A DNA stretch of 64,000 bases from Clostridium rectalis (GTDB lineage: Bacteria; Bacillota; Clostridia; Clostridiales; Clostridiaceae), in assembly GCF_900626095.1 (NCBI RefSeq), contig NZ_UYZZ01000004.1, positions 310,001-374,000 on the forward strand, written 5' to 3'. This document shows positions 8,831-17,171 of this stretch, piece after piece. Positions within the stretch are counted from its first letter, which is position 1; each line of letters opens with the position of its first letter. The notes under the pieces were generated by a model that worked only from the letters and a program-made list of their open reading frames with translations, had not been told where the DNA came from and searched no databases. The position numbers were made by a program, and so were the translations under genes.

Positions 8831-9853
8831 ATGAGTAAAAAAGTTGTAACTATGGGTGAATTAATGCTTAGATTATCTACACCAGAGCATAAAAGATTTG
8901 TGCAATCAGAGAGTTTTGATGCAGTTTATGGAGGTGCGGAGGCAAATGTAGCTATTTCTCTTTCTAATTTTGGACTAGATACATATTTTGTAAGTAAACT
9001 TCCCAAAAATCCAATAGGAGAAAGTGCTTTAAATTCTTTAAGAAAATTTGGAGTAAAAACTGATTATATTTCTAGAGGGGGGGATAGGCTAGGTATATAT
9101 TTTTTTGAAAATGGTACCTCAATAAGACCTTCTAAAGTTGTATATGATAGAGCAAACTCCTCAATGGCCACAGCAGATCCAGAGGATTTTGACTTTGATA
9201 AAATATTTAAAGATGCAACTTGGTTTCACTTTTCAGGTATTACTCCTGCTTTAGGAGAAAAGGGAAGAATTATTGCACAAAAGGCTGTGGAGGCTGCGAA
9301 AAGAAATGGTGTAAAGATAAGTTTGGATTTAAACTATAGAAAGCAACTTTGGGATATAGAAGAGTTTGAAAAGGTTATGCCAGGATTGTTACAAGATGTA
9401 GATGTATGTTTTGGTTGGCTTAGTAGTTTAGAAGATACAAGAGGAGAGAACAGGATAGCGGATTTTGCAAGTAAGGAATTTTCTGTTAAAAGATTTAAGG
9501 ATGTTTTTGGGAAAATGATTCATAAATTTAACATAAAATATGTTGTAACTACCATGAGGGAAAATTTTTCAGCTTCTCATAATGCTTTATCTGCAGTAAT
9601 TTACAATGGAAAAGAAATTTACAAATCTAATAGGTATGACTTTTTTATAGAGGATAGAGTAGGTGGAGGAGATGCCTTTGCTGCGGGATTAATCTATGGA
9701 CTAGCTAATGGCAAAGACTATAAAAAGTCTCTTGAGTTTGCAGTGGCATCTTCTGCGTTAAAACATACTATTAGTGGAGATTCAAATTTTGTAACAGTAG
9801 ATGAGGTTATGGATGTTATGAATGGAAATATTTCTGGAAGTGTTAGGAGATAG
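8831..9853 (+). CDS. kdgK: 2-keto-3-deoxygluconate kinase (PfkB family)
   Basis: 340 residues. PfkB signatures are GELMLRLSTP near the start, the GGAEANVAISLSNFG motif, and the catalytic anion hole DRVGGGDAFAAGLIYGL near residue 280. It phosphorylates KDG at O6, giving the substrate of the aldolase encoded just upstream. AGGAGGA at 8818-8824 fits the ATG. The middle part with LSSLEDTRGENRIADF matches clostridial sugar-acid kinases. Its neighbours (aldolase, aldonate dehydratase, GntP permease) agree with KDG rather than fructose or ribose as substrate. Confidence 0.92.
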   Translation: MSKKVVTMGELMLRLSTPEHKRFVQSESFDAVYGGAEANVAISLSNFGLDTYFVSKLPKNPIGESALNSLRKFGVKTDYISRGGDRLGIYFFENGTSIRPSKVVYDRANSSMATADPEDFDFDKIFKDATWFHFSGITPALGEKGRIIAQKAVEAAKRNGVKISLDLNYRKQLWDIEEFEKVMPGLLQDVDVCFGWLSSLEDTRGENRIADFASKEFSVKRFKDVFGKMIHKFNIKYVVTTMRENFSASHNALSAVIYNGKEIYKSNRYDFFIEDRVGGGDAFAAGLIYGLANGKDYKKSLEFAVASSALKHTISGDSNFVTVDEVMDVMNGNISGSVRR

Positions 9854-9972
9854 TACAAGTGCAATGGATATTTTAAAGATATTCAACCACTATTACCTTC
9901 AATTGTATAAGAAAGTTTTTCTTTGAAGACAATAAAATTAATATACAGTATAATATATTATAAACAGAGCCT

Positions 9973-10057
9973 TAAGCTTTAGAAGGAGTATTTTAATTCC
10001 TCTAAAGCTTATAAAAGGTTATAAAGAGTTATGCTCCACTAAATATGGTGGGAGCGT
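9973..10057 (+). promoter_or_regulatory. Structured leader with two hairpins before the GntR gene
   Basis: Hairpin 1 pairs TAAGCTTTAGA (9973-9983) with TCTAAAGCTTA (10001-10011), plus three more pairs past a bulge. Hairpin 2 pairs ATGCTCCAC (10031-10039) with GTGGGAGCGT (10048-10057). Neither has a T run, so they are not simple terminators. Alternative pairings exist: AAAGCT (10004-10009) with AGCTTT (10061-10066), and TTATGC (10029-10034) with GCATAA (10075-10080). It may act as an mRNA leader or a weak end for kdgK. No known riboswitch core was recognised. Confidence 0.35.
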
Positions 10058-10106
10058 TAGAGCTTTTAGTTATGGCATAAACAAATATTTACTAGAGGAG
10101 AAAAAT

Positions 10107-10787
10107 ATGAAGGTAAGAACAAGTGATATTGTATTTAAAGCTATTGAGGAAAAAATATTTAGTGGTGAGTGGAAACCTGGCGGAAAAATTACTTCGGAAC
10201 CACAACTTGCAAAACAACTAAAGGTAAGTAGAATATCTGTTAGAGAGGCTATAGAAAAGATGGTGGCACTAAATATATTAATAAAAAGGCAGGGGGAGGG
10301 AACCTTTGTAAGTGAGATTTCAACCTCTACATATTTAAATAAGCTTATACCTATACTTACTTTAGATAATTATGATTATATAGAAATCTTAGAATTAAGA
10401 CTGGTTATGGATGTTGAAAGTGCTAAAATATGTGCTAGAAGATGTAATGATGATGTACTTGAAGGCTTAGATATATTATACAATGAAATGATTAAATATA
10501 GAGAAGATATAAATAAGTTTACACAAAAAGATTTAGAATTTCATATGAAAATAGCGGAAGGTACAGAAAACTCATTAATTATAAAAATAAATGAGATGTT
10601 AAAAGATATACTTGATTATCACCAAAGGGCTTTATACCATATATTAGGACCAAATGGAGGTATAAAGGAGCATAAACTTATACTTGATGCACTAAAAAAT
10701 AGAGATGCTGAGTTGGCTGGAATATTTGTAAGAAGGCATATAGAAAGAACTATAAAAGATTTAAAGCTTATGGAATGTAATAAATAA
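10107..10787 (+). CDS. GntR-family (FadR/FCD) transcriptional regulator
   Basis: 226 residues. The winged helix (residues ~1-70) shows IFSGEWKPGGKITSEPQLAKQL and RISVREAIEKMVALNIL...RQGEGTFV, the standard GntR pattern. The FCD ligand domain follows with LELRLVMDVESAKICARR, DLEFHMKIAEGTENSLI and the late EHKLILDAL...HIERT histidine block that binds a metal and carboxylate ligand. AGAGGAG precedes the ATG. Its place between kdgK and the dehydratase/permease genes suggests it senses the sugar acid and controls their expression. The palindrome at 10906-10916 fits its likely operator. Confidence 0.92.
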   Translation: MKVRTSDIVFKAIEEKIFSGEWKPGGKITSEPQLAKQLKVSRISVREAIEKMVALNILIKRQGEGTFVSEISTSTYLNKLIPILTLDNYDYIEILELRLVMDVESAKICARRCNDDVLEGLDILYNEMIKYREDINKFTQKDLEFHMKIAEGTENSLIIKINEMLKDILDYHQRALYHILGPNGGIKEHKLILDALKNRDAELAGIFVRRHIERTIKDLKLMECNK

Positions 10788-10799
10788 TATTATAAATTA

Positions 10800-10832
10800 A
10801 AACCATTTATGCAATTTGTATAAATGGTTTTT
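10800..10832 (+). terminator. Terminator of the GntR gene
   Basis: AAACCATTTAT (10800-10810) pairs with ATAAATGGTTT (10820-10830), followed by two more T and then CAC. The U tract is short. Confidence 0.7.
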
Positions 10833-10872
10833 CACTTTATGAAACTTAATTCCACAAAGTGAACAAATTCTA

Positions 10873-10916
10873 TTGACAAGGAAAGGATTTCAAATTAAAA
10901 TATAATTGTAATACAA
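10873..10916 (+). promoter_or_regulatory. Promoter with FadR-type palindrome before the dehydratase
   Basis: TTGACA (10873-10878) and TAAAAT (10896-10901) are separated by 17 bases. The perfect palindrome TTGTA-A-TACAA (10906-10916) lies over the expected start site and fits the TNGTNNNACNA form common for FadR-type GntR repressors. The same 16 bases (TATAATTGTAATACAA) also occur at 40795-40810 before the unrelated VanW gene, which weakens the operator reading. Confidence 0.45.
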
Positions 10917-11000
10917 GTAGGTTGAAAAAATATATTTTTTTATAAAAATAACTAAAAAATCTAGAAAAACATAAAAAAAGTATAAAAATATGTCATACAG

Positions 11001-12743
11001 GTGTCTAGAGAGGATGATTTACAAATGCTAATAAGTCAAGAAATAAGGGCAAAAGCACCGGAAATGGATTCTTTAAGACTAGGTTCAGGATGGAAAGTGG
11101 AAGAGCTTTCAAAACCTCAAATAATTATAGAAAGTAGTTTTGGACATAGTCATCCAGGAAGTGCCCACTTAGATAAATTAGTTGAAGAAGCTTTTAAGGG
11201 AGTAAATATTAATGGAGGAAGAGCAGCTAAATTTTTTGTAACGGATATTTGTGACGGACAAGCACAAGGACATGATGGAATGAATTATTCTTTAGCCTCA
11301 AGAGAATTTATGGCTAATATGATAGAAACACATGTAGAAGCAACTCCATATGACGCAGGAGTATTTATAACAAGTTGTGACAAATCAATACCAGCACATC
11401 TTATGGCTTTAGCTAGACTTAATATGCCATCTGTAGTAGTTCCAGGAGGAATAATGGATGCAGGTCCCAATATGTTAACTTTAGAACAGATAGGTGCATA
11501 TAGTGCTCAGTTTGAAAGAGGAGAAATTTCAGAAGAAGAGTATACTAATGCAAAGCATAATGCTTGTCCTAGTTGCGGGGCATGTTCTTTTATGGGAACA
11601 GCATCCACGATGCAAGTTATGGCAGAAGCTTTAGGAGTTACATTACCGGGAACAGCCCTTATGCCTGCCACATCAGTAAATATTAGGGAGGCAGCAAAAA
11701 ATGCAGGGAAACATGCTATTAAGCTAGTCAAAATGGGAATTAAACCTTCAGAAATTATGACTAAAAAAGCTTTTGAAAATGCCATAATGGTACATGCCGC
11801 TATAGCAGGGTCAAGTAATAGTCTACTTCATATACCTGCAATTGCTCATGAGCTTGGAATAGAAATCGAAGCAGAACTATTTGATGAAATTCACAGAAAA
11901 ATTCCTTACATATTAAATATAAGACCAAGTGGATACTATCCAGGATCATATTTTTGGTATGCCGGTGGAGTACCAGCTGTAATGGAGGAGATTAAAGAGT
12001 TTTTACATTTAGACGTTTTAACTGTTACAGGAAAAACATTAAAAGATAATTTAGAGGATTTAAAGAAAAGTAATTATTATGAGACTTGTAATGAGTATCT
12101 AAAAGCTTTAGGTGTTAAGAAGGAAGATATAATAAAGTCTAAAGATAATCCAATAAAGGCTCAAGGTGCAATGGCTATTTTAAAGGGAAATTTAGCTCCT
12201 GAGGGGGCTGTGGTAAAACATTCAGCTATATCTGAAAAATTAATGGACGTAGTTTTAAAAGCTAAAACTTTTAATTGTGAAGAAGATTGTTTAAAGGCTA
12301 TTTTAACAAAAGAAGTTAAGCCTGGTGATGCAGTGTTTATAAGATATGAGGGACCAAAGGGCTCTGGTATGCCAGAAATGTTTTATACAACAGAAGCAAT
12401 AGCTTCAGATCCTGAGTTGGTTGAGTCTATAGCCCTTATAACAGATGGCAGATATTCAGGAGCAACAAGAGGACCAGCAATAGGACATGTTTCACCTGAG
12501 GCTTTTGAGGGAGGCCCAATAGCTTTAGTTGAAGATAAAGATCTTATAAAAATAAATATAAAAGAAAGATTGCTTTCAATAATTGGAGTTAAGGGTGAAG
12601 AAAAAACAAAGGAAGAAATAGAGGAAATATTAAAGAAAAGAAAATTAAAGTGGAAAAAACCAGCAGCAAGATATACTAAAGGTGCTTTAGGAGTTTATAC
12701 AAAGCTTGCAGTATCACCAATGAAGGGAGGATATATGGAGTAA
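11001..12743 (+). CDS. IlvD/Edd-family dehydratase, probably sugar-acid (aldonate) dehydratase
   Basis: 580 residues from a GTG at 11001; an ATG at 11025 has the better ribosome site (GAGAGG at 11008-11013), so the true protein may be eight residues shorter. The Fe-S and metal ligands are visible: TDICDGQAQGHDG (Cys84), TSCDKSIPAHLMALARLN, and CPSCGACSFMGTASTM. The C-terminal part has ITDGRYSGATRGPAIGHVSPEA. The family includes dihydroxyacid, 6-phosphogluconate, gluconate and xylonate dehydratases. Together with a GntP permease, KDG kinase and KDPG aldolase, a sugar-acid substrate giving KDG is far more likely than branched-chain amino-acid synthesis. Gluconate is the simplest guess. Confidence 0.85.
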   Translation: MSREDDLQMLISQEIRAKAPEMDSLRLGSGWKVEELSKPQIIIESSFGHSHPGSAHLDKLVEEAFKGVNINGGRAAKFFVTDICDGQAQGHDGMNYSLASREFMANMIETHVEATPYDAGVFITSCDKSIPAHLMALARLNMPSVVVPGGIMDAGPNMLTLEQIGAYSAQFERGEISEEEYTNAKHNACPSCGACSFMGTASTMQVMAEALGVTLPGTALMPATSVNIREAAKNAGKHAIKLVKMGIKPSEIMTKKAFENAIMVHAAIAGSSNSLLHIPAIAHELGIEIEAELFDEIHRKIPYILNIRPSGYYPGSYFWYAGGVPAVMEEIKEFLHLDVLTVTGKTLKDNLEDLKKSNYYETCNEYLKALGVKKEDIIKSKDNPIKAQGAMAILKGNLAPEGAVVKHSAISEKLMDVVLKAKTFNCEEDCLKAILTKEVKPGDAVFIRYEGPKGSGMPEMFYTTEAIASDPELVESIALITDGRYSGATRGPAIGHVSPEAFEGGPIALVEDKDLIKINIKERLLSIIGVKGEEKTKEEIEEILKKRKLKWKKPAARYTKGALGVYTKLAVSPMKGGYME

Positions 12744-12828
12744 TACTCCATATATTCTTTTAAAAATATTTAAAACTTAATAATATGATTAATGAAATAA
12801 TTAATATTAACTTTAAGGAGGAGTTTAT

Positions 12829-14199
12829 ATGTTAACGGGACCATTATTAATTGTAGTATTTTTATTATCAGTGGCTGTTTTATTAGTAACTATTATAAAA
12901 TTTAAACTAAATGCATTCGTTTCACTATTAATTACCTCTGTGGCTACAGCAGTTTTTGTTAAAATGCCTATGGCAGATATTGCAACTACTCTTTCTAAGG
13001 GATTTGGAAATACTTTAGCTGGAATAGGTATAGTAACAGGACTTGGTGTAATGCTTGGTAAGTTTATGTTTGAGTCAGGTGGTATAGAAGTAATGGCAAA
13101 TACCATACTTAAAAAGTTTGGAGAAAATAATACACCTCAGGCGGTTGCTATGTCAGGTTTTATAACAGGTATACCTGTATTTGGAGATGTAGTTTATATA
13201 ATGTTTGCCCCAATGCTTAGGGTGCTTTCAAAAAAGACTGGAGTTTCTATGGTAACATATGCCGGTGCACTTTCTGTTGCAACTACTTGTACGTACGCTT
13301 TAGTTATTCCCACACCAGCACCACTTGCAGTAGCAGAGGCTTTAAAAATAGATGTAGGAATTTTCTTTGTTTATGCTTTGATTTGTGCTTTTATAGGAAC
13401 ACTTGTAGGTGGAATTGCTTACGGAAAATACATAAATAAGGTTGATCATAAAAATAATCATACATATTCTTTTGATGATATAGCACTTGAAGAAACTGCA
13501 GCTAGCACTGAAATTTCACAAAACAAACCAAGTTTTATGAAATCGTTGTCCATTCTTTTAGTACCTATTTTATTAATTCTAATAGGAAGTTTTGGTTCAA
13601 TGATCCTTGGTGAAGGCAGTAAAATAACTACTTTGCTTAAATTTGTAGGTGATAAAAATGTAGCTATGCTTATTGGAGTTATATATGCGGCACTTATTTC
13701 TCTCCCATATATAAATAGTAGTGTTTCTGATATTATGAATGATGCTGCAGACCAAGTTGGTTTAGTTCTTTTAATTACAGGTGCAGGTGGGGCTTATGGA
13801 GGAGTTTTACAGGCTACAGGAATTGCGGATTATATTGCTACATCACTGTCAGGGTTTGCTATACCAATATTGGTACTTTGTTTTATTATTTCTCAAATAA
13901 TTCGTTGTGCTCAAGGTTCTACAACAGTGGCGCTTTTAACAACGGCATCAATACTTGGGTCCACCATTGCATCTTCAGGAGTATCACCTGTACTTTGCTC
14001 AATTGCAATTTGTAGTGGAGGTATTGGATTATCACTTCCAAATGATTCTGGATTTTGGGCAATTAGTAGATTCTTTAAAATTTCTGTAAGTGATACTATT
14101 AGAGGATGGACGGTAGGAGGCTTTATAGCAGGACTAACAATACTTTTAGTAGTGCTTATTCTATCCTTATTCCAAGGAATACTTCCCGGGTTAATGTAA
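12829..14199 (+). CDS. GntP-family gluconate/sugar-acid permease
   Basis: 456 residues with about 12-14 membrane segments. Family features include ITSVATAVFVKMP, GFGNTLAGIGIVTGLGVMLGKFMFESGG, the FGDVVYIMFAPMLR helix and the C-terminal RCAQGSTTVALLTTASI and SLPNDSGFWAISRFF. GntP proteins import gluconate and related acids with protons. AAGGAGGAG precedes the ATG. It is the second gene after the dehydratase (85 bases between) and probably co-transcribed. A terminator lies 70 bases after it. Confidence 0.93.
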   Translation: MLTGPLLIVVFLLSVAVLLVTIIKFKLNAFVSLLITSVATAVFVKMPMADIATTLSKGFGNTLAGIGIVTGLGVMLGKFMFESGGIEVMANTILKKFGENNTPQAVAMSGFITGIPVFGDVVYIMFAPMLRVLSKKTGVSMVTYAGALSVATTCTYALVIPTPAPLAVAEALKIDVGIFFVYALICAFIGTLVGGIAYGKYINKVDHKNNHTYSFDDIALEETAASTEISQNKPSFMKSLSILLVPILLILIGSFGSMILGEGSKITTLLKFVGDKNVAMLIGVIYAALISLPYINSSVSDIMNDAADQVGLVLLITGAGGAYGGVLQATGIADYIATSLSGFAIPILVLCFIISQIIRCAQGSTTVALLTTASILGSTIASSGVSPVLCSIAICSGGIGLSLPNDSGFWAISRFFKISVSDTIRGWTVGGFIAGLTILLVVLILSLFQGILPGLM

Positions 14200-14270
14200 A
14201 ACTTAAAGAAAAGAGATATTTTTATACAATAAAAATTTAGAAGATTTTTAAAGTTATAACTAGAAAAAAT

Positions 14271-14314
14271 ATAAGACTGTTTATAAATAATTTGTCAATG
14301 GTCTTATATTTTTT
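14271..14314 (+). terminator. Terminator of the sugar-acid operon
   Basis: ATAAGAC (14271-14277) pairs with GTCTTAT (14301-14307), followed by ATTTTTT. Confidence 0.8.
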
Positions 14315-14350
14315 ATATTTTAATAATGAGAGACTTAATGTTATATTTGA

Positions 14351-14384
14351 TTTTTATAGTATAAATATATTCATACTATAAAAA
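14351..14384. repeat. 12-bp perfect inverted repeat in gene-free region
   Basis: TTTTTATAGTAT (14351-14362) and ATACTATAAAAA (14373-14384) with a 10-base loop. It could be a bidirectional terminator or protein site. The 827-base gap 14200-15026 holds this, an orphan terminator and a direct repeat, but no convincing ORF. Confidence 0.5.
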
Positions 14385-14506
14385 CTACACAAAGGTATAT
14401 TGAGAATTAATATGTATTTATATAGTTTTTTAAAATATATACAAAAACATATTGTAAATTTGTGAAAATTAGAGTAAAATAGTTTAATGAAATTTTGTAA
14501 ATATAG

Positions 14507-14530
14507 GTCAGCAGAGGTGCTGGCTTTTTT
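14507..14530 (+). terminator. Orphan intrinsic terminator
   Basis: GTCAGCA (14507-14513) pairs with TGCTGGC (14518-14524), followed by TTTTTT. The previous gene is already terminated 200 bases upstream, so this one ends either a small RNA or a leader of unknown origin. Confidence 0.7.
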
Positions 14531-14924
14531 GATGATATTAAACTTTATTAAATAGTTTAAAACCTCCATTGCTATTTAAGTAATTTTACTTTAGGATTTT
14601 CTTTCATATTCTCATATTTTGAAGATGAGAATTAATTTTTGAAATTTAAAATAATGCTTTTTAAGTATTTAAGGAAACAAAAAATATTTAATATTTATAA
14701 ATTTATTTGTCTTATTTTAAAGTTTTATGAAAGTTTATTTAAATAATTATTCAATTAACACAATTAATTAAATCAGATTTGATTAAGGGATTTTAGATTT
14801 ATTTAAATATAAATTTATGAATAAATAGGTTTCATGGCATTATAGTGAGTTAAGGCTTTATTTGATGTTTAGAATCCATTATCTAATGTTATATTACACT
14901 GACTTAGAGCAGCATATTAAGGTG

Positions 14925-15014
14925 TAGATATATAGCTAAGTAGAAAGCTTATTATTAAATTTAATAGGTTGTGCAATGAATTCTATAGGATAGATATATT
15001 GTTAAGTAGAAAGG
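14925..15014 (+). repeat. Imperfect 23-bp direct repeat before the amino-acid permease
   Basis: TAGATATATAGCTAAGTAGA at 14925-14944 and TAGATATATTGTTAAGTAGA at 14991-15010, both followed by AAG. The second copy runs into the ribosome site of the permease gene. It may be a duplicated leader or a pair of regulator sites. Confidence 0.5.
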
Positions 15015-15026
15015 AATGGGTTATTT

Positions 15027-16385
15027 ATGGAGGAAAGAGAAGAGGTGCATTTAAAAAAAGGTTTAGGACTTGTTTCTACTACTGCCATAGTGGTTGGTAA
15101 TACTATGGGGTCAGGTATTTTACTTTTAGTAGCTGCATTAGCCAAGGAGTGTAGTCCAGGTGCAGCTATGGTTGGATGGATAATAAGTGGGTTAGGTGCT
15201 ATATTTATGGGTATATCTTTTGCTAATTTAGGAGCTAAAATACCTAAAACAGGAGGGCCTTATGAATATGTAAAACAAGCTTTTGGAGATTTTGCAGGAT
15301 ATATAAATGCCTGGTTATTTTGGAATTCTTATTGGATAGCAATTATAGCATCTTTAGTTTCTGCAACAGCATATGTAGCAGCATTTATTCCTGTTTTAAA
15401 TGAAAATAGATTAGTAGCATTTTTATTTACAAGTGCAGTACTTTGGTTTTTTACTTACATAAATGTAAAAGGAATTAAGGAAGCGGCAACTTTCCAAACA
15501 ATACTCACCGCATCAGTTATAGTATTATCAGTAGCTTTTGTATTTGTGGCAGGTGGGAAGTTTAATATTTCAAACATAACTCCTTTATTCCCAGAGGGCA
15601 AGGGGATAGGAACAGTAAGCGCTGCTGTATCTATAACATTATGGGCATTTTCCGGATTTGAAGCTGCATCAGTTTCAGCAGGAGAGGTTAAAAATGCTAG
15701 AAGAAATGTAAAATTAGCCACTATAATTGGTATACTTATAAGTATTGCTTTTTATCTAATCTTAAGTTTTGCAACCATGGGGGCCATTAACTCAAAAGAG
15801 CTTGCAATGGTTGAGGGAAATTACGGGGAAATATTATCTTCCCATTTTGGGAGAGGATTTGCCTATGTAGTTATAATAACTGAAGTTTTGAGCATATTAG
15901 GTACTGCCTTTGCAACTATTTTAACTACAGCTAGAATGTCCTATGCAGCAGCTAAGGATGATATGTTTCCTAGAGTATTTCAGAGGGTACACTCTAAATA
16001 TCAAACCCCATCATCATCTTTAATTATAGCGGCAATTTTAGGAAATATATTACTTGCAATGAATTATACAAAAAGTTTATCTCAATTATTTACCTTTATG
16101 ATACTTTTGTCCAATCTCTCATGTTTACCAATATATGCTTGTACATCCTTGGCAGATATAAAGTTATGGAAAAAAGATAATAAAGGGTATAAAAATATAC
16201 AGCTAATTAAATATTCTATAATACCTTTATTAGGGTTTGCCTATGCTATGTGGGCAATATATGGTTCAGGAGTTGAAAGCTTTCTTTATTGTTTAGTGTT
16301 AACTGTAGCAGGACTTCCGCTATTTTTCTATAAAAAGAAAAAGGCTATTCATGCAAATAAATTAGAGGAGCTTAATGATTATTAA
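15027..16385 (+). CDS. APC-superfamily amino-acid permease
   Basis: 452 residues with 12 membrane segments. The first helix has the substrate-loop motif TMGSGILLL, then GPYEYVKQAFGDFAGYINAWLFW, and helix 6 with LWAFSGFEAASVSAGEVKNARRNV, all standard for APC amino-acid/polyamine antiporters (AdiC/CadB/PotE type). The middle has TTARMSYAAAKDDMFPRVF. It exchanges or imports an amino acid; which one is not visible, and no decarboxylase gene lies beside it. AAAGGA at 15010-15015 gives an 11-base spacing to the ATG. Confidence 0.9.
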   Translation: MEEREEVHLKKGLGLVSTTAIVVGNTMGSGILLLVAALAKECSPGAAMVGWIISGLGAIFMGISFANLGAKIPKTGGPYEYVKQAFGDFAGYINAWLFWNSYWIAIIASLVSATAYVAAFIPVLNENRLVAFLFTSAVLWFFTYINVKGIKEAATFQTILTASVIVLSVAFVFVAGGKFNISNITPLFPEGKGIGTVSAAVSITLWAFSGFEAASVSAGEVKNARRNVKLATIIGILISIAFYLILSFATMGAINSKELAMVEGNYGEILSSHFGRGFAYVVIITEVLSILGTAFATILTTARMSYAAAKDDMFPRVFQRVHSKYQTPSSSLIIAAILGNILLAMNYTKSLSQLFTFMILLSNLSCLPIYACTSLADIKLWKKDNKGYKNIQLIKYSIIPLLGFAYAMWAIYGSGVESFLYCLVLTVAGLPLFFYKKKKAIHANKLEELNDY

Positions 16386-16481
16386 ATAGATTTATAAAAA
16401 TCCAGAAGAATTACAATAATATAGTAAACTATAAATACTACTGTATTTTAATAGAAGCTATTAAATATATAATAGGCTTTA

Positions 16482-16518
16482 TAATGAGCTGAAGATTAAA
16501 ACTTCAGCTCATATTTTT
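16482..16518 (+). terminator. Terminator of the APC permease
   Basis: ATGAGCTGAAG (16484-16494) pairs perfectly with CTTCAGCTCAT (16502-16512), then ATTTTTAT. Confidence 0.85.
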
Positions 16519-16533
16519 ATATATTATATTAAG

Positions 16534-16640
16534 AAAAGATTTTTGTATTAATGTATCAAGAAATAATTTTTGTATATTAATGTATATAAAAATCTTTTAA
16601 TATATACATATACTAGCTTAGATTTTTAATATATGTATAT
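16534..16640. repeat. AT-rich inverted and direct repeats
   Basis: AAAAGATTTTTGTAT (16534-16548) and ATATAAAAATCTTTT (16584-16598) match at 14 of 15 positions as an inverted repeat. Inside lies an imperfect direct repeat of TTTTGTATTAATGTAT. A second inverted repeat TATATACATATA (16601-16612) / TATATGTATAT (16630-16640) follows. This lies in the 786-base gene-free gap before the ABC locus. Confidence 0.45.
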
Positions 16641-16723
16641 TATTTTTAACAATATACACATAAAATTTAACCATAAGAGGAATATAAAATATTAAAGTAT
16701 TTAATTTTATATTTATACAAATT

Positions 16724-16833
16724 ACTTTTACTTAGGAAATAGCTACATTATAAAAAAATATTTATTATAGTGTACAATGATTTTGTTAATTTAAGTTACT
16801 ATAATAAAATAAAAGGATTCCTTTATATAAAGG
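16724..16833 (+). repeat. 110-bp direct repeat, left copy, flanking the ABC locus
   Basis: By hand alignment it matches 20601-20710 at 99 of 110 positions without gaps. The match ends inside what is a full terminator hairpin in the right copy; here the right arm of that hairpin has been replaced by CTTTAGG and other sequence, so this copy's terminator is broken. Confidence 0.85.
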
Positions 16834-17049
16834 CTTTAGGTTACTTCAAATGTATACATCCTAAAGTCTTATAACTAAGCAGTTAAAAGACTTCTTTAAT
16901 ATATTTTATTGAAAAATATATAGTTGAACCGAAAAGTATATATGATCATTGTAATAATTACCAATTTTGTTTATAGTGTAATATATAAGAATATTTAAAC
17001 AAGTGTAAGTAAAGGGGATAGTATTAAAGCACAATTTAAAACAGGTTCA

Positions 17050-17094
17050 ATGAATTATAGGACAACTACTGCAAGATTAGCTTGGGAGCCATAA
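17050..17094 (+). CDS. Possible short peptide ORF before the ABC transporter
   Basis: The ATG-started frame encodes MNYRTTTARLAWEP (14 residues) and a stop. The frame stays open upstream to an AAA GCA stretch, and an AAAGGGGA ribosome-like site at 17011-17018 would serve an ATT codon at 17023, giving 23 residues including KAQFKTGS. The composition (Thr, Arg, Trp, Ala, Gly) is unlike the AT-driven random ORFs around it. A strong hairpin directly follows, then the ABC operon. It may be a small precursor peptide, a leader peptide, or chance. I do not recognise the sequence. Confidence 0.3.
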   Translation: MNYRTTTARLAWEP

Positions 17095-17114
17095 ACTAAA
17101 ATAGAGTTTAATTT

Positions 17115-17146
17115 AGTAGTAATGTAGCTTTAGCTATATTACTACT
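17115..17146 (+). promoter_or_regulatory. Stem-loop between peptide ORF and ABC ATPase gene
   Basis: AGTAGTAATGTAGCT (17115-17129) and AGCTATATTACTACT (17132-17146) pair at 14 of 15 positions. No T run follows; the ABC gene's AAGAGGAGG site starts nine bases later. It may be a processing or partial-termination stem. Confidence 0.6.
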
Positions 17147-17171
17147 ACTTAATAAGAGGAGGATTTTATTA

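Noticed and set aside
11001-12743. ilvD of branched-chain amino-acid synthesis
   Set aside because: No other ilv/leu gene is near; permease, kinase and aldolase neighbours point to sugar-acid use.
14354-14569. 71-residue minus-strand ORF
   Set aside because: It overlaps both an inverted repeat and the orphan terminator, without ribosome site or recognisable domain.
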